From NCBI RefSeq assembly GCF_014202695.1, contig NZ_JACHHH010000001.1, positions 1-64,000 of the forward strand: DNA of 64,000 nt. The letters run 5' to 3'. Within the stretch, counting starts at the first letter, position 1, and each line of letters starts with the position of its first letter. Below the pieces are notes generated by a model. It was given only the letters and a program-made list of their open reading frames with translations, was not told the DNA's origin and did not search any database. This document shows positions 37,981-46,309 of this stretch, one piece after another. The position numbers were made by a program, and so were the translations under genes. Source of the stretch: Oribacterium sinus. Its GTDB lineage: Bacteria > Bacillota > Clostridia > Lachnospirales > Lachnospiraceae.

Positions 37981-38055
37981 AAAAAGCTTCAGCCATGTGC
38001 TTTTAGAAGCATTCAGAAGAGTAAGCTGTGTAGCCGACTACAGAGGAGGGATAAG

Positions 38056-39009
38056 ATGAATCAATATTGCGTAGGCATTGATGTAGGGGGAACTTCCGTA
38101 AAATGCGGTATCTTTACCTATAACGGCGTACTGTTGGACAAATGGGAGGTGCTCACCAGAAAGGCGGAGCAGGGAAAGTATATTCTTCCGGATGTGGCTG
38201 AGGAGCTAAAGAAGCATTTGGCGGAAAAGACCATTGCCTATGAGGATGTAGCAGGAATCGGGATCGGTGTACCGGGACCTGTAGAGCCGGACGGACATGT
38301 GCCTGTTGCGGTAAATCTAGGCTGGAAGGACATTTACCCGGCAAAAATTATGAGAGAGCTGATGGGCGGAAAGATTCCCTGTGCAGTAGGAAATGATGCC
38401 AATGTGGCGGCCCTTGGAGAGCTTTGGCAGGGAGGAGGAAGAGGTTTCTCCGATATGCTGATGGTAACTTTGGGAACCGGCGTAGGTGGCGGTTTGATTC
38501 TGCATGGCAAAATTGTTACCGGCGCTCATGGTGCAGGAGCGGAAATCGGACACATCCATGTGCGGGATGTGGAGGGAGAACGTTGTGCCTGCGGCGGCAT
38601 GGGTTGTCTGGAGCAGGTGGCTTCCGCTACCGGAATAGTGAAGGAGGCAGAGCGTTTTCTTCGGATGTTCAGAGATCCTTCTTCTCTTCGTATCTATGGA
38701 AAAGCCCTTACCGCAAAGATTGTTTGTGAAGCGGCTAAAGAGGGAGACATTCTGGCCAGCACAAGTTTAGAATGCAGTATGCGTTATCTGGGAATTGTTT
38801 TGGCACAGGTTTCCATGATTGCGGATCCGGAGGTTTTCGTTATCGGTGGGGGCGTTTCTCGAGCAGGAGACTTCCTCTTACAGATTATTAAGAAGCATTA
38901 CGAGGAGCACACACCGATTTTAAACAAAAAGGCGGAGCTGATGCTGGCTAAGCTTGGAAATGATGCAGGAATTTACGGTTGTGCAAAGCTGATGCTGGAT
39001 AAGGAATAG
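38056..39009 (+). CDS. ROK-family glucokinase
   Basis: Phosphorylates glucose (or a related hexose) with ATP in the cytoplasm. The 317 residues show the phosphate-binding start GIDVGGTSVKCGIF and the sugar site GNDANVAALGE. TLGTGVGGGLI and the ROK zinc-binding cluster CACGGMGCLEQVAS (about residues 176-189) follow. GAEIGHIHV supplies the histidine ligand. Length and motifs fit Firmicute glucokinase closely; ROK kinases for other sugars look alike, so the substrate is likely but not certain. AGGAGG precedes the ATG. Confidence 0.9.
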   Translation: MNQYCVGIDVGGTSVKCGIFTYNGVLLDKWEVLTRKAEQGKYILPDVAEELKKHLAEKTIAYEDVAGIGIGVPGPVEPDGHVPVAVNLGWKDIYPAKIMRELMGGKIPCAVGNDANVAALGELWQGGGRGFSDMLMVTLGTGVGGGLILHGKIVTGAHGAGAEIGHIHVRDVEGERCACGGMGCLEQVASATGIVKEAERFLRMFRDPSSLRIYGKALTAKIVCEAAKEGDILASTSLECSMRYLGIVLAQVSMIADPEVFVIGGGVSRAGDFLLQIIKKHYEEHTPILNKKAELMLAKLGNDAGIYGCAKLMLDKE

Positions 39010-39108
39010 TTTTCTCTATAAATAGGTATAAAATAGAAATGCTTTGAATGGATATCGTCTAGCGGAAGTAAATCCGGACAAGTTCGTCCAAGAGTAGAAA
39101 GGGATAGA

Positions 39109-41472
39109 ATGAACCAAAAGGTCTTAAAGACATTGGAGTTTTACAAAATCATAGACCGATTAGTGGAGGAGGCAGACTCTTCTTTGGGTAAGGAGAAGTT
39201 GAAGGCCTTGGAGCCTTCTTCTTCCTTTTTAGAGGTGGAGCAGAGTCTTTCGGAAACAGAGGCGGCACAAGACCGCATTCGTTTAGGAGGAGGAATTTCC
39301 TTTCGGGGAATCAAAGAAGTCCGCCCCTATTTTTCCCGTTTAGCCTTATCCACAGCCCTTTCCATTCCGGAGCTATATGATATTATCCTGATTTTAGAAA
39401 AGACCAAAAAAGCAAAGGATCAGGGAGAAGAGAGGGAAGATGCTTTACAGGAGTATTTTCAGGCTTTAGCCCCCTTGGATGATATTCGAAGAGAGCTGCA
39501 ACGTTGTATTCTTTCCGAAGAGGAGCTGGCAGATGATGCCAGTCCGGAGCTTTCCCAGCTGCGCAGGAAGGAAAAGGGCTTAGAGGAAAAAATCAACCAG
39601 GAATTAAATCGAATTTTACAGCATAACCGTTCTATGTTGCAGGACCCGGTGATAACCCTTCGAAACGGGAGGCATGTGTTCCCTGTTAAGGCGGAGTATA
39701 AGAATGCTTTCCGGGGAATTGTTCATGATGAAAGTAGCTCAGGAGCTACTCTTTTTATGGAGCCCTTCTCCATTGTTCAGCTGGAAAATGATATGCGGGA
39801 ACTTTTGTCTTTAGAGAAAAAGGAAGTGGAGAAGATTCTTTTACAGCTCTCCCTTTCTTTAGCGCCCTTTACCGAGGAACTGGGGGAAAATGTAAAGATT
39901 TTAAGTCATTTGGACTTTGTTTTTGCCAAGGCAAAACTTGCCAATAAGATGGACGGGGTAAAGCCCATCTTGAATCAGGAACGAAAGACGGTGCTTTTGG
40001 ATGCCCGCCACCCTCTGATTCCCAAAGACAAAGTGGTGCCCATCAGCATTCGCCTGGGAGATGACTTCAGTCTTTTGGTGATTACCGGACCCAATACCGG
40101 TGGTAAGACGGTTTGCTTAAAGACTTTAGGATTGTTCCAACTGATGGGGCAGGCGGGACTCTTTATTCCGGCTTTCCAGGGCTCCAGCATTACGGTGTAT
40201 CGGGAGATTTATGCAGATATCGGGGATGAGCAAAGCATTGAGCAAAGTCTCTCCACCTTCTCCTCCCACATGACCAATACGGTGCGGATTTTACAGGGGG
40301 CAAGGGAAGACTGCCTCTGCCTTTTTGATGAGCTTGGGGCGGGAACAGATCCTACAGAGGGAGCGGCTTTGGCATTGGCTATTCTGGACCACCTTTTCCA
40401 AAAGGGAATTCGAACCCTGGCCACCACCCACTATGCGGAGGTAAAGCTTTACGCCTTGTCTACTGAGGGAGTGGAAAATGCCGCCTGCGCCTTTGATGTG
40501 GAAAGTCTCAGGCCTAGCTATCATCTCTTGATTGGTGTACCCGGAAAGTCCAATGCCTTTGCCATTGCGGAGAAGCTTGGTCTTCGAAAGGACATCATTG
40601 CTTCTGCGAAGAATCGCATGGGAGAGGAAGACCTGCATTTTGAAGATGTGATTGCGGATTTGGAAAATACCAAACGCCTTGCCCAGAGGGAAAAGGAAGA
40701 AATCGAGCGCTATAAGGCAGAGGTGGAGAGCCTAAAGCAGCGTGCCAGAGAATCCACCAAAGGCATCGAAAAAGGAAGAGAGAAAATCCTGCAAAGAGCC
40801 AGAGAAGAGGCTGCTCAGATTTTACGGGAGGCGAAGGAAACCGCTGACCAGGTGGTAAAGGAACTACGTCGGCAGGAGGCAGGAAAGAGCAGTGCCTTAG
40901 AGGGAGAAAAGACCAGAACCAAGCTTCACCAAAAGATGCGGGAAAATGACGAGGCTCTGTCCTCCACCATGGTAAAGGGACCCTCGCAAACCATTTCCTT
41001 AAAGAAATTGGCCATCGGAGACAAGGTAAGGGTTTTAAGCATGCATGATATGGTGGCAACGGTTACCACTCTTCCGGATAAAAATGGAATGTTCACCGTT
41101 ACTGCCGGTATGCTTCGCACCAAGGTTTCCGCCAAGGATGTGGAATTTATCCAGCATAAGGAAAAGGAAAAGCCGGAAAAGAATCAGGGAAAAGTCGCCT
41201 CCATCGGAAGAGGAAAGGTGCTGGGAATCTCTCCGGAAATTAACTTAATCGGAAAAATGACGGCGGATGCGTTGCCGGAGTTAAATAAATATTTGGATGA
41301 TGCCTTTTTGGCCAGACTGCCTCAGGTACGAATCGTTCATGGAAGAGGTACCGGAGCCCTTCGAAAGATGGTGCAGGAATGCTTGAAAAAGAATAAGCAT
41401 ATCGAATCTTTCCGTTTAGGAGAGTATGGGGAAGGCTCTGACGGTGTCAGCATTGCATTCTTTAAGAAATAA
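39109..41472 (+). CDS. mutS2: Endonuclease MutS2
   Basis: MutS2 is a MutS-like ATPase that acts on branched DNA and, in Firmicutes, rescues collided ribosomes. The 787 residues contain the coiled clamp/lever region (about 1-300) and Walker A GPNTGGKT (about 328-335). Walker B LFDELGAGTDPTEGA (about 405), a long coiled coil (about 515-600) and a KOW-like region follow. A C-terminal Smr nuclease domain (about 705-787) carries VRIVHGRGTGALRKMV. The Smr LDLxG motif reads INLIGKM here. An AAAGGGA site precedes ATG. The mismatch-recognition N-terminal domains of MutS are absent, as expected. Confidence 0.96.
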   Translation: MNQKVLKTLEFYKIIDRLVEEADSSLGKEKLKALEPSSSFLEVEQSLSETEAAQDRIRLGGGISFRGIKEVRPYFSRLALSTALSIPELYDIILILEKTKKAKDQGEEREDALQEYFQALAPLDDIRRELQRCILSEEELADDASPELSQLRRKEKGLEEKINQELNRILQHNRSMLQDPVITLRNGRHVFPVKAEYKNAFRGIVHDESSSGATLFMEPFSIVQLENDMRELLSLEKKEVEKILLQLSLSLAPFTEELGENVKILSHLDFVFAKAKLANKMDGVKPILNQERKTVLLDARHPLIPKDKVVPISIRLGDDFSLLVITGPNTGGKTVCLKTLGLFQLMGQAGLFIPAFQGSSITVYREIYADIGDEQSIEQSLSTFSSHMTNTVRILQGAREDCLCLFDELGAGTDPTEGAALALAILDHLFQKGIRTLATTHYAEVKLYALSTEGVENAACAFDVESLRPSYHLLIGVPGKSNAFAIAEKLGLRKDIIASAKNRMGEEDLHFEDVIADLENTKRLAQREKEEIERYKAEVESLKQRARESTKGIEKGREKILQRAREEAAQILREAKETADQVVKELRRQEAGKSSALEGEKTRTKLHQKMRENDEALSSTMVKGPSQTISLKKLAIGDKVRVLSMHDMVATVTTLPDKNGMFTVTAGMLRTKVSAKDVEFIQHKEKEKPEKNQGKVASIGRGKVLGISPEINLIGKMTADALPELNKYLDDAFLARLPQVRIVHGRGTGALRKMVQECLKKNKHIESFRLGEYGEGSDGVSIAFFKK

Positions 41473-41563
41473 AAAGCCGGTGAAAGAATGAAGAGTCTAT
41501 GCAGCTTAAGCTCTGTATAGACTACAAAGATGAGCCGATGAACACTCGTGTACTGCATAGATT

Positions 41564-41584
41564 GAAGCGAAGACTCGCTTCGAT
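41564..41584. other. Short hairpin between mutS2 and the response regulator
   Basis: GAAGCGA/TCGCTTC around a short loop, followed only by GATGATTTTTAG. It may be a weak terminator; the preceding bases also contain TCTATGCAG...CTGTATAGA as a loose inverted repeat. Confidence 0.4.
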
Positions 41585-41630
41585 GATTTTTAGAGCAATG
41601 AAAGTTGGAAAACAATAGAAAGGAGGAAGC

Positions 41631-42365
41631 ATGGCGGAAAAACAAAAAATCTTGATTGTAGATGATGACAGCTCCATTGCAGAGCTGGTTTCCCTATATT
41701 TGGAAAAGGAGTGCTACGATACCCGAATCTGTGAAGACGGGGAAGAAGCCTTAAAAAGTCTGGAAAAGGAGCCGGTGGCACTTATTATTTTGGACCTGAT
41801 GCTTCCGGGAATTGATGGCTACGAGGTTTGCAGAAGGATACGTACAAGCTCCAATGTGCCCATTATCATGCTTTCCGCAAAGGGAGAGACCTTTGATAAG
41901 GTGCTGGGCTTAGAGCTTGGAGCGGACGACTATATGCTAAAGCCCTTTGATACCAAGGAGCTGGTAGCCAGAGTGAAGGCGGTTTTGCGAAGAAGCCAGC
42001 ATGTCTTTTCGCCACCTTTGGAGGAAGATAAGGAAAAGGAAGGGGGAGAAGACCTTTTACGAAAGGGCAAATATATCGCCTACGAAGACTTGGTAATCAA
42101 CCTAAGCAATTATGCGGTGCATTATAAAGGAAAGGCTATTGATATGCCCCCAAAAGAACTGGAGCTTTTGTATTTCTTGGCCAGCTCCCCCAACCAGGTT
42201 TTTACCAGAGAGCAGCTTTTGGATCATATTTGGGGCTATGAGTTTGCCGGGGATTCCCGGACGGTGGATGTGCATATCAAGAGACTTCGGGAGAAGCTTC
42301 CCCAGGTGGAAGAGTGGGAGATTTCCACGGTTTGGGGCATAGGGTACAAGTTCAGATTAGGATAA
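41631..42365 (+). CDS. OmpR-family response regulator
   Basis: A 244-residue DNA-binding regulator. The receiver domain (1-122) has the acidic triad DDD at 11-13, phospho-acceptor Asp55 in IILDLMLPG, and Lys in DYMLKPFD. The C-terminal winged helix (about 145-244) shows MPPKELELLYFLASSPNQVFTREQLLDHIWG and a SRTVDVHIKRLREKL recognition region. A charged linker of about 20 residues (EEDKEKEGGED) joins them. AAAGGAGG precedes the ATG. It is followed by its sensor kinase after 121 bp of tandem repeat and then by a degenerate HtrA-like protein, which suggests an envelope-stress role. Confidence 0.95.
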   Translation: MAEKQKILIVDDDSSIAELVSLYLEKECYDTRICEDGEEALKSLEKEPVALIILDLMLPGIDGYEVCRRIRTSSNVPIIMLSAKGETFDKVLGLELGADDYMLKPFDTKELVARVKAVLRRSQHVFSPPLEEDKEKEGGEDLLRKGKYIAYEDLVINLSNYAVHYKGKAIDMPPKELELLYFLASSPNQVFTREQLLDHIWGYEFAGDSRTVDVHIKRLREKLPQVEEWEISTVWGIGYKFRLG

Positions 42366-42379
42366 AGACCGTAAAACAT

Positions 42380-42473
42380 AGCTTAGACAGGGATGGATAT
42401 TACAGGAATCGTAGGGTAAGCTTAGGCCGGGATGGATATTACAGGAATAAGTTTAGGTCGGATAGATAGAATA
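42380..42473. repeat. Imperfect tandem repeat between the regulator and kinase genes
   Basis: AGCTTAGnCnGGGATGGATATTACAGGAAT occurs at 42380 and 42419, and a shorter, degraded unit starts at 42450. The kinase ribosome site AGGAGG follows directly. Confidence 0.65.
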
Positions 42474-42486
42474 AGCAGGAGGGAAT

Positions 42487-43896
42487 TTGGGAAAACGATT
42501 ATTTATCAAATTTATCATCACCTACCTGCTGTTTTTTCTCTTTGGCTTTCTTTTCCTTTATTTTTACGGAGAAAAGGCTATCGGGCAGAATCTATACCAA
42601 AGAGAGGGACAGGAGCTTTATAGTGAGGCTACCAGGCTTGCCAACTTCTATTCCAAAGAGGAAAACGGAGCCCTTTCTCTAGATAGACTCAGTAAGGAGA
42701 TGGAAGGTAACATTCATAGAAGTAACGTGGAATGGACCTTGGTGGATAAGGACGGGAAAATTCTACAGCATAAGGGGAAGGACAATCTGAGCGGAAAGAT
42801 TGTGAGTGATTTTGATCCTACGGAAAACGGTGGAAAAATTGCTTTCCGAGGCAATCTTCACGGTTTACTGCCTGAGGAGCATATCTTGGCCCAGGCTCCC
42901 ATTCAGAGAAATTACCAAAATCTTGCCTACCTGATTTTACATAAATCCGTAGCGGGAATAGAGCAGGAAAAAGCAATGCTGTTCAGCATTTTCTATAGAG
43001 GCTTTCTGGCTGTAGCAGTACTGTCTCTTTCCATTTTTTTCGTTTTTTACTTCTGGGTATATCGACCGCTGGGAAAAATTACGGCAGGGGCGGTACACTA
43101 TGCGGCAGGAGAATATTTGTATCGGATTTCCGTCGGTGGAGGGGATGAAATGTCCTACCTTGCGGATACTCTGAATTTCATGGCGGAGGAAATCCAAAAA
43201 TCCGATGACTACCAAAGGCAGTTTATCGCCAATGTTTCCCATGATTTTCGCTCCCCACTAACCTCCATAAAGGGCTATTTGGAGGCTATGTTGGATGGAA
43301 CTATCCCCAAGGAGGCGGAGGAAAAATATTTGCTTCGGCTGATTTCCGAGACGGAGCGCCTGAGTAAACTGACCCAGTCCATGCTGAGCTTAAACAAGCT
43401 GGATCAGGGAAGCTCTTTAAACCGAAGTAATTTTGATCTAAACCGGATGATTCGAGAAGTTTGTGCCAGCTTTGAAATGCAGTGTCAGAAGAAAAAGTTG
43501 GGATTTTCTCTGGTGTTTGCAGAGAAAAAACAGATGGTCAATGGGGATTATCCTAAGATTCAACAGGTCTTTTACAATCTTTTGGACAATGCGGTAAAAT
43601 TCTCCAAGGAGGATTCGGAGATTCAGATTCGGACGGAGCAAAAAGGCACGAAGGTGCTGGTGGGCATTAAGGATCAGGGCATCGGAATTCCCAAGAAGGA
43701 TTTGGGGAAGATTTGGGAGCGTTTTTATAAGACGGACATTTCCAGAGGAAAGGATAAAGCCGGTACCGGCTTGGGACTGGCCATTGTAAAAAGTATTATC
43801 ACGGCCCACGGGGAAAACATTGACTGTGTTTCCACGGAAGGAGTGGGTACGGAATTCAGCTTTTCACTTCCCGCAATGGAACGGGTAGAAGAGTAA
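42487..43896 (+). CDS. Sensor histidine kinase
   Basis: The 469-residue membrane kinase has TM1 at about 7-29, an extracellular sensor of about 135 residues and TM2 at about 168-190. A HAMP segment (VYRPLGKITAGAVHYAAGEYLYRI) is followed by HisKA with phospho-acceptor His252 in NVSHDFRSPLTSIKGYLEAM. HATPase_c carries YNLLDNAVKFS (N box), DQGIGIPKKDL and GTGLGLAIVKSII. The start codon is TTG at 42487 with GGAGGG just upstream. It pairs with the response regulator before it; the pseudo-HtrA gene begins 28 bp after its stop and is probably co-transcribed. Confidence 0.94.
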   Translation: MGKRLFIKFIITYLLFFLFGFLFLYFYGEKAIGQNLYQREGQELYSEATRLANFYSKEENGALSLDRLSKEMEGNIHRSNVEWTLVDKDGKILQHKGKDNLSGKIVSDFDPTENGGKIAFRGNLHGLLPEEHILAQAPIQRNYQNLAYLILHKSVAGIEQEKAMLFSIFYRGFLAVAVLSLSIFFVFYFWVYRPLGKITAGAVHYAAGEYLYRISVGGGDEMSYLADTLNFMAEEIQKSDDYQRQFIANVSHDFRSPLTSIKGYLEAMLDGTIPKEAEEKYLLRLISETERLSKLTQSMLSLNKLDQGSSLNRSNFDLNRMIREVCASFEMQCQKKKLGFSLVFAEKKQMVNGDYPKIQQVFYNLLDNAVKFSKEDSEIQIRTEQKGTKVLVGIKDQGIGIPKKDLGKIWERFYKTDISRGKDKAGTGLGLAIVKSIITAHGENIDCVSTEGVGTEFSFSLPAMERVEE

Positions 43897-43923
43897 GATA
43901 GCAGGGCTTTAGAGGAACGCAAG

Positions 43924-45150
43924 ATGGAAGAACATTTTATTCGAGAGAAAATCGTAGGTCCTAAGGGAAAATGGAAAAAAAGGCTGAAGAAGGCGGTACT
44001 GATTCTGCTTTCCGGCGGACTTTTTGGTATAGCGGCAGCCTTTTCCTTCTTTTTTCTGGGAAAACGCCTTTCCCAAGGGGAAGCTGAGCAAGCAAAGGAA
44101 AGTATTGCCCTGGTGGAAGAAAGTACGGAAGCGGCATCGGAAAGCACGGCGGAAACCGAAGCGATTGAAGATGTAGTACAGTCAGAGTTGCAAAAGTTTG
44201 ATTTCTCCGTATCCAGCTATGACAGCCTGATGTCCAATGCCAAAACGCTGATTTCCGAAGGTGAAAAATCCTTGGTAGAGGTCAGTATTCATACTCCCGG
44301 AGAAGATTCTCTCAGTGAAGCAAACCAGCATTGTACCGGGGTGATTTTAAAAAAGACCAAAGAAGAGGCGGTGATTCTCTTTTTGGAAGAGGCCAAGGCA
44401 GGGGCAGGCTACGAGGTCACCTTTAACCGGGAAAAAAAGCTTCCCGCCACTCTTCGGGGGAAAAGCGGCAGGGATCGATGGGTGGTTCTTACCGTAGAAC
44501 TTTCTTCCCTAACGGATAAGGAGTGGGAGAAAATTCAGGAAATGCCTAGAGGGAATTCCAGACTTCTGCAAAAGGGAGATACGGTACTGCTTTTAGGCTC
44601 CCCCTTGGGACAGGCCTATTCCTCAGCTTTAAGCACCATCGGTGTTTTGTCCTATGACAAGGCTTCGGAGGACAGGGTTGGGGAAGAAATCAAGATGCAG
44701 TTCTCCGGAGAAGAAAACAGCACAGCCTTTGTTTTAAACACAAAGGGGGAATGGGTAGGCTTCTACACGGAGGCAGAGGATAGAAAAGCAGGAAGACAGA
44801 TTATCGGAATATCTGATGCTTTAGAAAGTCTGGAACGACTCAGTAATGGAGGAATTCTTCCCTATTTCGGCGTAAAGATTCAAAACAGTTCCAAGACCAT
44901 GAAGGAGCTGGGAATTCCGGAAGGGGTTTATGTCACGGAGGTGGTGGAAGACAGTCCCGCCTACTCTGTTGGAATTCTCCCCGGGGATATTATCATAAAA
45001 TTGAACGGAAAGAGCGTTGACACCGGCAAGGCTTTTCAGGATACTTTGCAGGAACAGGCGGAAGGAGCGGTTGTTCCCGTGGAACTTCTCCGTTATAATG
45101 GAAAAGAGTATGTAGAGTTAGTGCTTTCTTGCCCTATACAGGCAAGGTAG
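43924..45150 (+). CDS. Membrane-anchored HtrA/DegP-like protein with degenerate protease site and PDZ domain
   Basis: The 408 residues have one N-terminal transmembrane helix (about 20-46), a Glu/Ser/Thr-rich stalk (about 50-80), an HtrA-like fold and a C-terminal PDZ domain (about 315-400, GVYVTEVVEDSPAYSVGILPGDIIIKLNGKSV). The catalytic triad looks broken. The usual TNNHV histidine segment is replaced by ILFLEEAKAG. The usual D-L-A aspartate segment reads RDRWVVLTV, and GNSGGP reads EENSTAF, so only a serine remains in register. It is therefore likely a non-proteolytic sensor or scaffold. It follows the two-component pair by 28 bp, and the YhaM-type gene by 12 bp. Confidence 0.82.
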   Translation: MEEHFIREKIVGPKGKWKKRLKKAVLILLSGGLFGIAAAFSFFFLGKRLSQGEAEQAKESIALVEESTEAASESTAETEAIEDVVQSELQKFDFSVSSYDSLMSNAKTLISEGEKSLVEVSIHTPGEDSLSEANQHCTGVILKKTKEEAVILFLEEAKAGAGYEVTFNREKKLPATLRGKSGRDRWVVLTVELSSLTDKEWEKIQEMPRGNSRLLQKGDTVLLLGSPLGQAYSSALSTIGVLSYDKASEDRVGEEIKMQFSGEENSTAFVLNTKGEWVGFYTEAEDRKAGRQIIGISDALESLERLSNGGILPYFGVKIQNSSKTMKELGIPEGVYVTEVVEDSPAYSVGILPGDIIIKLNGKSVDTGKAFQDTLQEQAEGAVVPVELLRYNGKEYVELVLSCPIQAR

Positions 45151-45162
45151 GAAGGAAAAAAT

Positions 45163-46146
45163 ATGGAACGAGTTCCTAACCCCAATCGCTTTATTGAGAA
45201 TTTCCGAGATGGGCTTCGGGTGAATAATGTGTATCTTGTGAAAACCAAGAATGCAGCGGTGACAAAAAACGGAAAGGAATACTTGAATGTCTGCCTGCAA
45301 GACAGAACCGGCACCATTGATGCCAAGGTATGGGAACCCAATTCTCCGGGGATATCGGACTTTTCTCCCATGGACTATGTGTACGTGGAGGGAAATGTCA
45401 GCATTTACAACGGGGTAAATCAGCTAAGTATTCAGCGCCTGTCGGTGGCTTCCGAGGGAACTTATGCAGCGGAGGATTTTTTACCGGTCAGTAAGCATGA
45501 CCGGGAAGAAATGGGGAAGGAACTTTTTGCTCTGATTAAGACCGTACAGAACCCTTATTTACAGAAGCTGTTACAGAAGCTTTTTGTGGAGGATAAGGAA
45601 TTTTACAAATGCTTTTCCTTCCATTCCGCTGCAAAATCCGTGCATCACGGCTATGTGGGGGGACTTTTGGAGCATACCCTGTCTGTTGCCAAGCTTTGCG
45701 ATTTTTACGCAAGACACTATGGGGATATCAATAGAGACATTTTGTTAAGCGCGGCTCTTTGCCATGATATCGGAAAAACCAAGGAGCTTACTCCCTTTCC
45801 GAAAAATGATTATTCCGACGAGGGACAGCTTTTAGGTCACATCTTGATCGGCTACACCATGCTTTCGGAAAAGATGCAGGAGATTCCCGACTTTCCGGAG
45901 AATGTGAAGACAGAGTTTTTACACTGCATCCTGTCCCATCATGGGGAATTGGAATACGGTTCTCCCAAGAAGCCGGCTACCATGGAGGCTTTACTCCTTT
46001 CCTTCGCGGACAATACAGATGCCAAGCTGGAAACCATGCGGGAATTTATCGAGCAGGGAGAGAAGTCCGGAAAGGCCAAGGAAGCCAACGGTTGGGTGGG
46101 CTTTAACAAGCTTTTGGACAGTAATATAAAGAAGACTTTCAATTAA
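45163..46146 (+). CDS. YhaM-type 3'-5' exoribonuclease (OB fold plus HD domain)
   Basis: The 327-residue protein has an N-terminal nucleic-acid-binding OB fold (about 15-95, NGKEYLNVCLQDRTGTIDAKVW). A metal-binding HD domain (about 155-280) carries KSVHHGYVGGLLEHTLSVAKL, ALCHDIGKTKEL and HCILSHHGELEYGSPKKP. This order is that of YhaM/Cbf1, which trims RNA and single-stranded DNA in Firmicutes. AAGGAAAAAA precedes the ATG. It closes a likely four-gene unit (regulator, kinase, pseudo-HtrA, nuclease). A 14-bp tandem repeat begins right after the stop. Confidence 0.92.
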   Translation: MERVPNPNRFIENFRDGLRVNNVYLVKTKNAAVTKNGKEYLNVCLQDRTGTIDAKVWEPNSPGISDFSPMDYVYVEGNVSIYNGVNQLSIQRLSVASEGTYAAEDFLPVSKHDREEMGKELFALIKTVQNPYLQKLLQKLFVEDKEFYKCFSFHSAAKSVHHGYVGGLLEHTLSVAKLCDFYARHYGDINRDILLSAALCHDIGKTKELTPFPKNDYSDEGQLLGHILIGYTMLSEKMQEIPDFPENVKTEFLHCILSHHGELEYGSPKKPATMEALLLSFADNTDAKLETMREFIEQGEKSGKAKEANGWVGFNKLLDSNIKKTFN

Positions 46147-46147
46147 A

Positions 46148-46245
46148 AATTCTGTAGGGTGAATTCTGTAGGCTGAATTTTGTAGGTTGAATTCTGTAGA
46201 GTGAATCCTATAGAGTAAATTCTATAGAGCAAATTCTATAGTGTA
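46148..46245. repeat. Seven tandem copies of a 14-bp unit
   Basis: AATTCTGTAGGGTG and variants occur back to back seven times (46148, 46162, 46176, 46190, 46204, 46218, 46232) with no spacers. Copies drift steadily toward AATTCTATAGAGCA. Confidence 0.85.
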
Positions 46246-46309
46246 TATTCATTAAGAGTTTTCAGAGATTTCTCAGTTAGAATTTATATAGTATGTAGAA
46301 GAGGATTTT

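Noticed and set aside
40595-41059. 154-codon minus-strand frame inside mutS2
   Set aside because: Mirror of the coiled-coil coding region; no start signal, no family.
46148-46245. Possible CRISPR array
   Set aside because: Units are 14 bp with no spacers, and no cas gene is present in the window.
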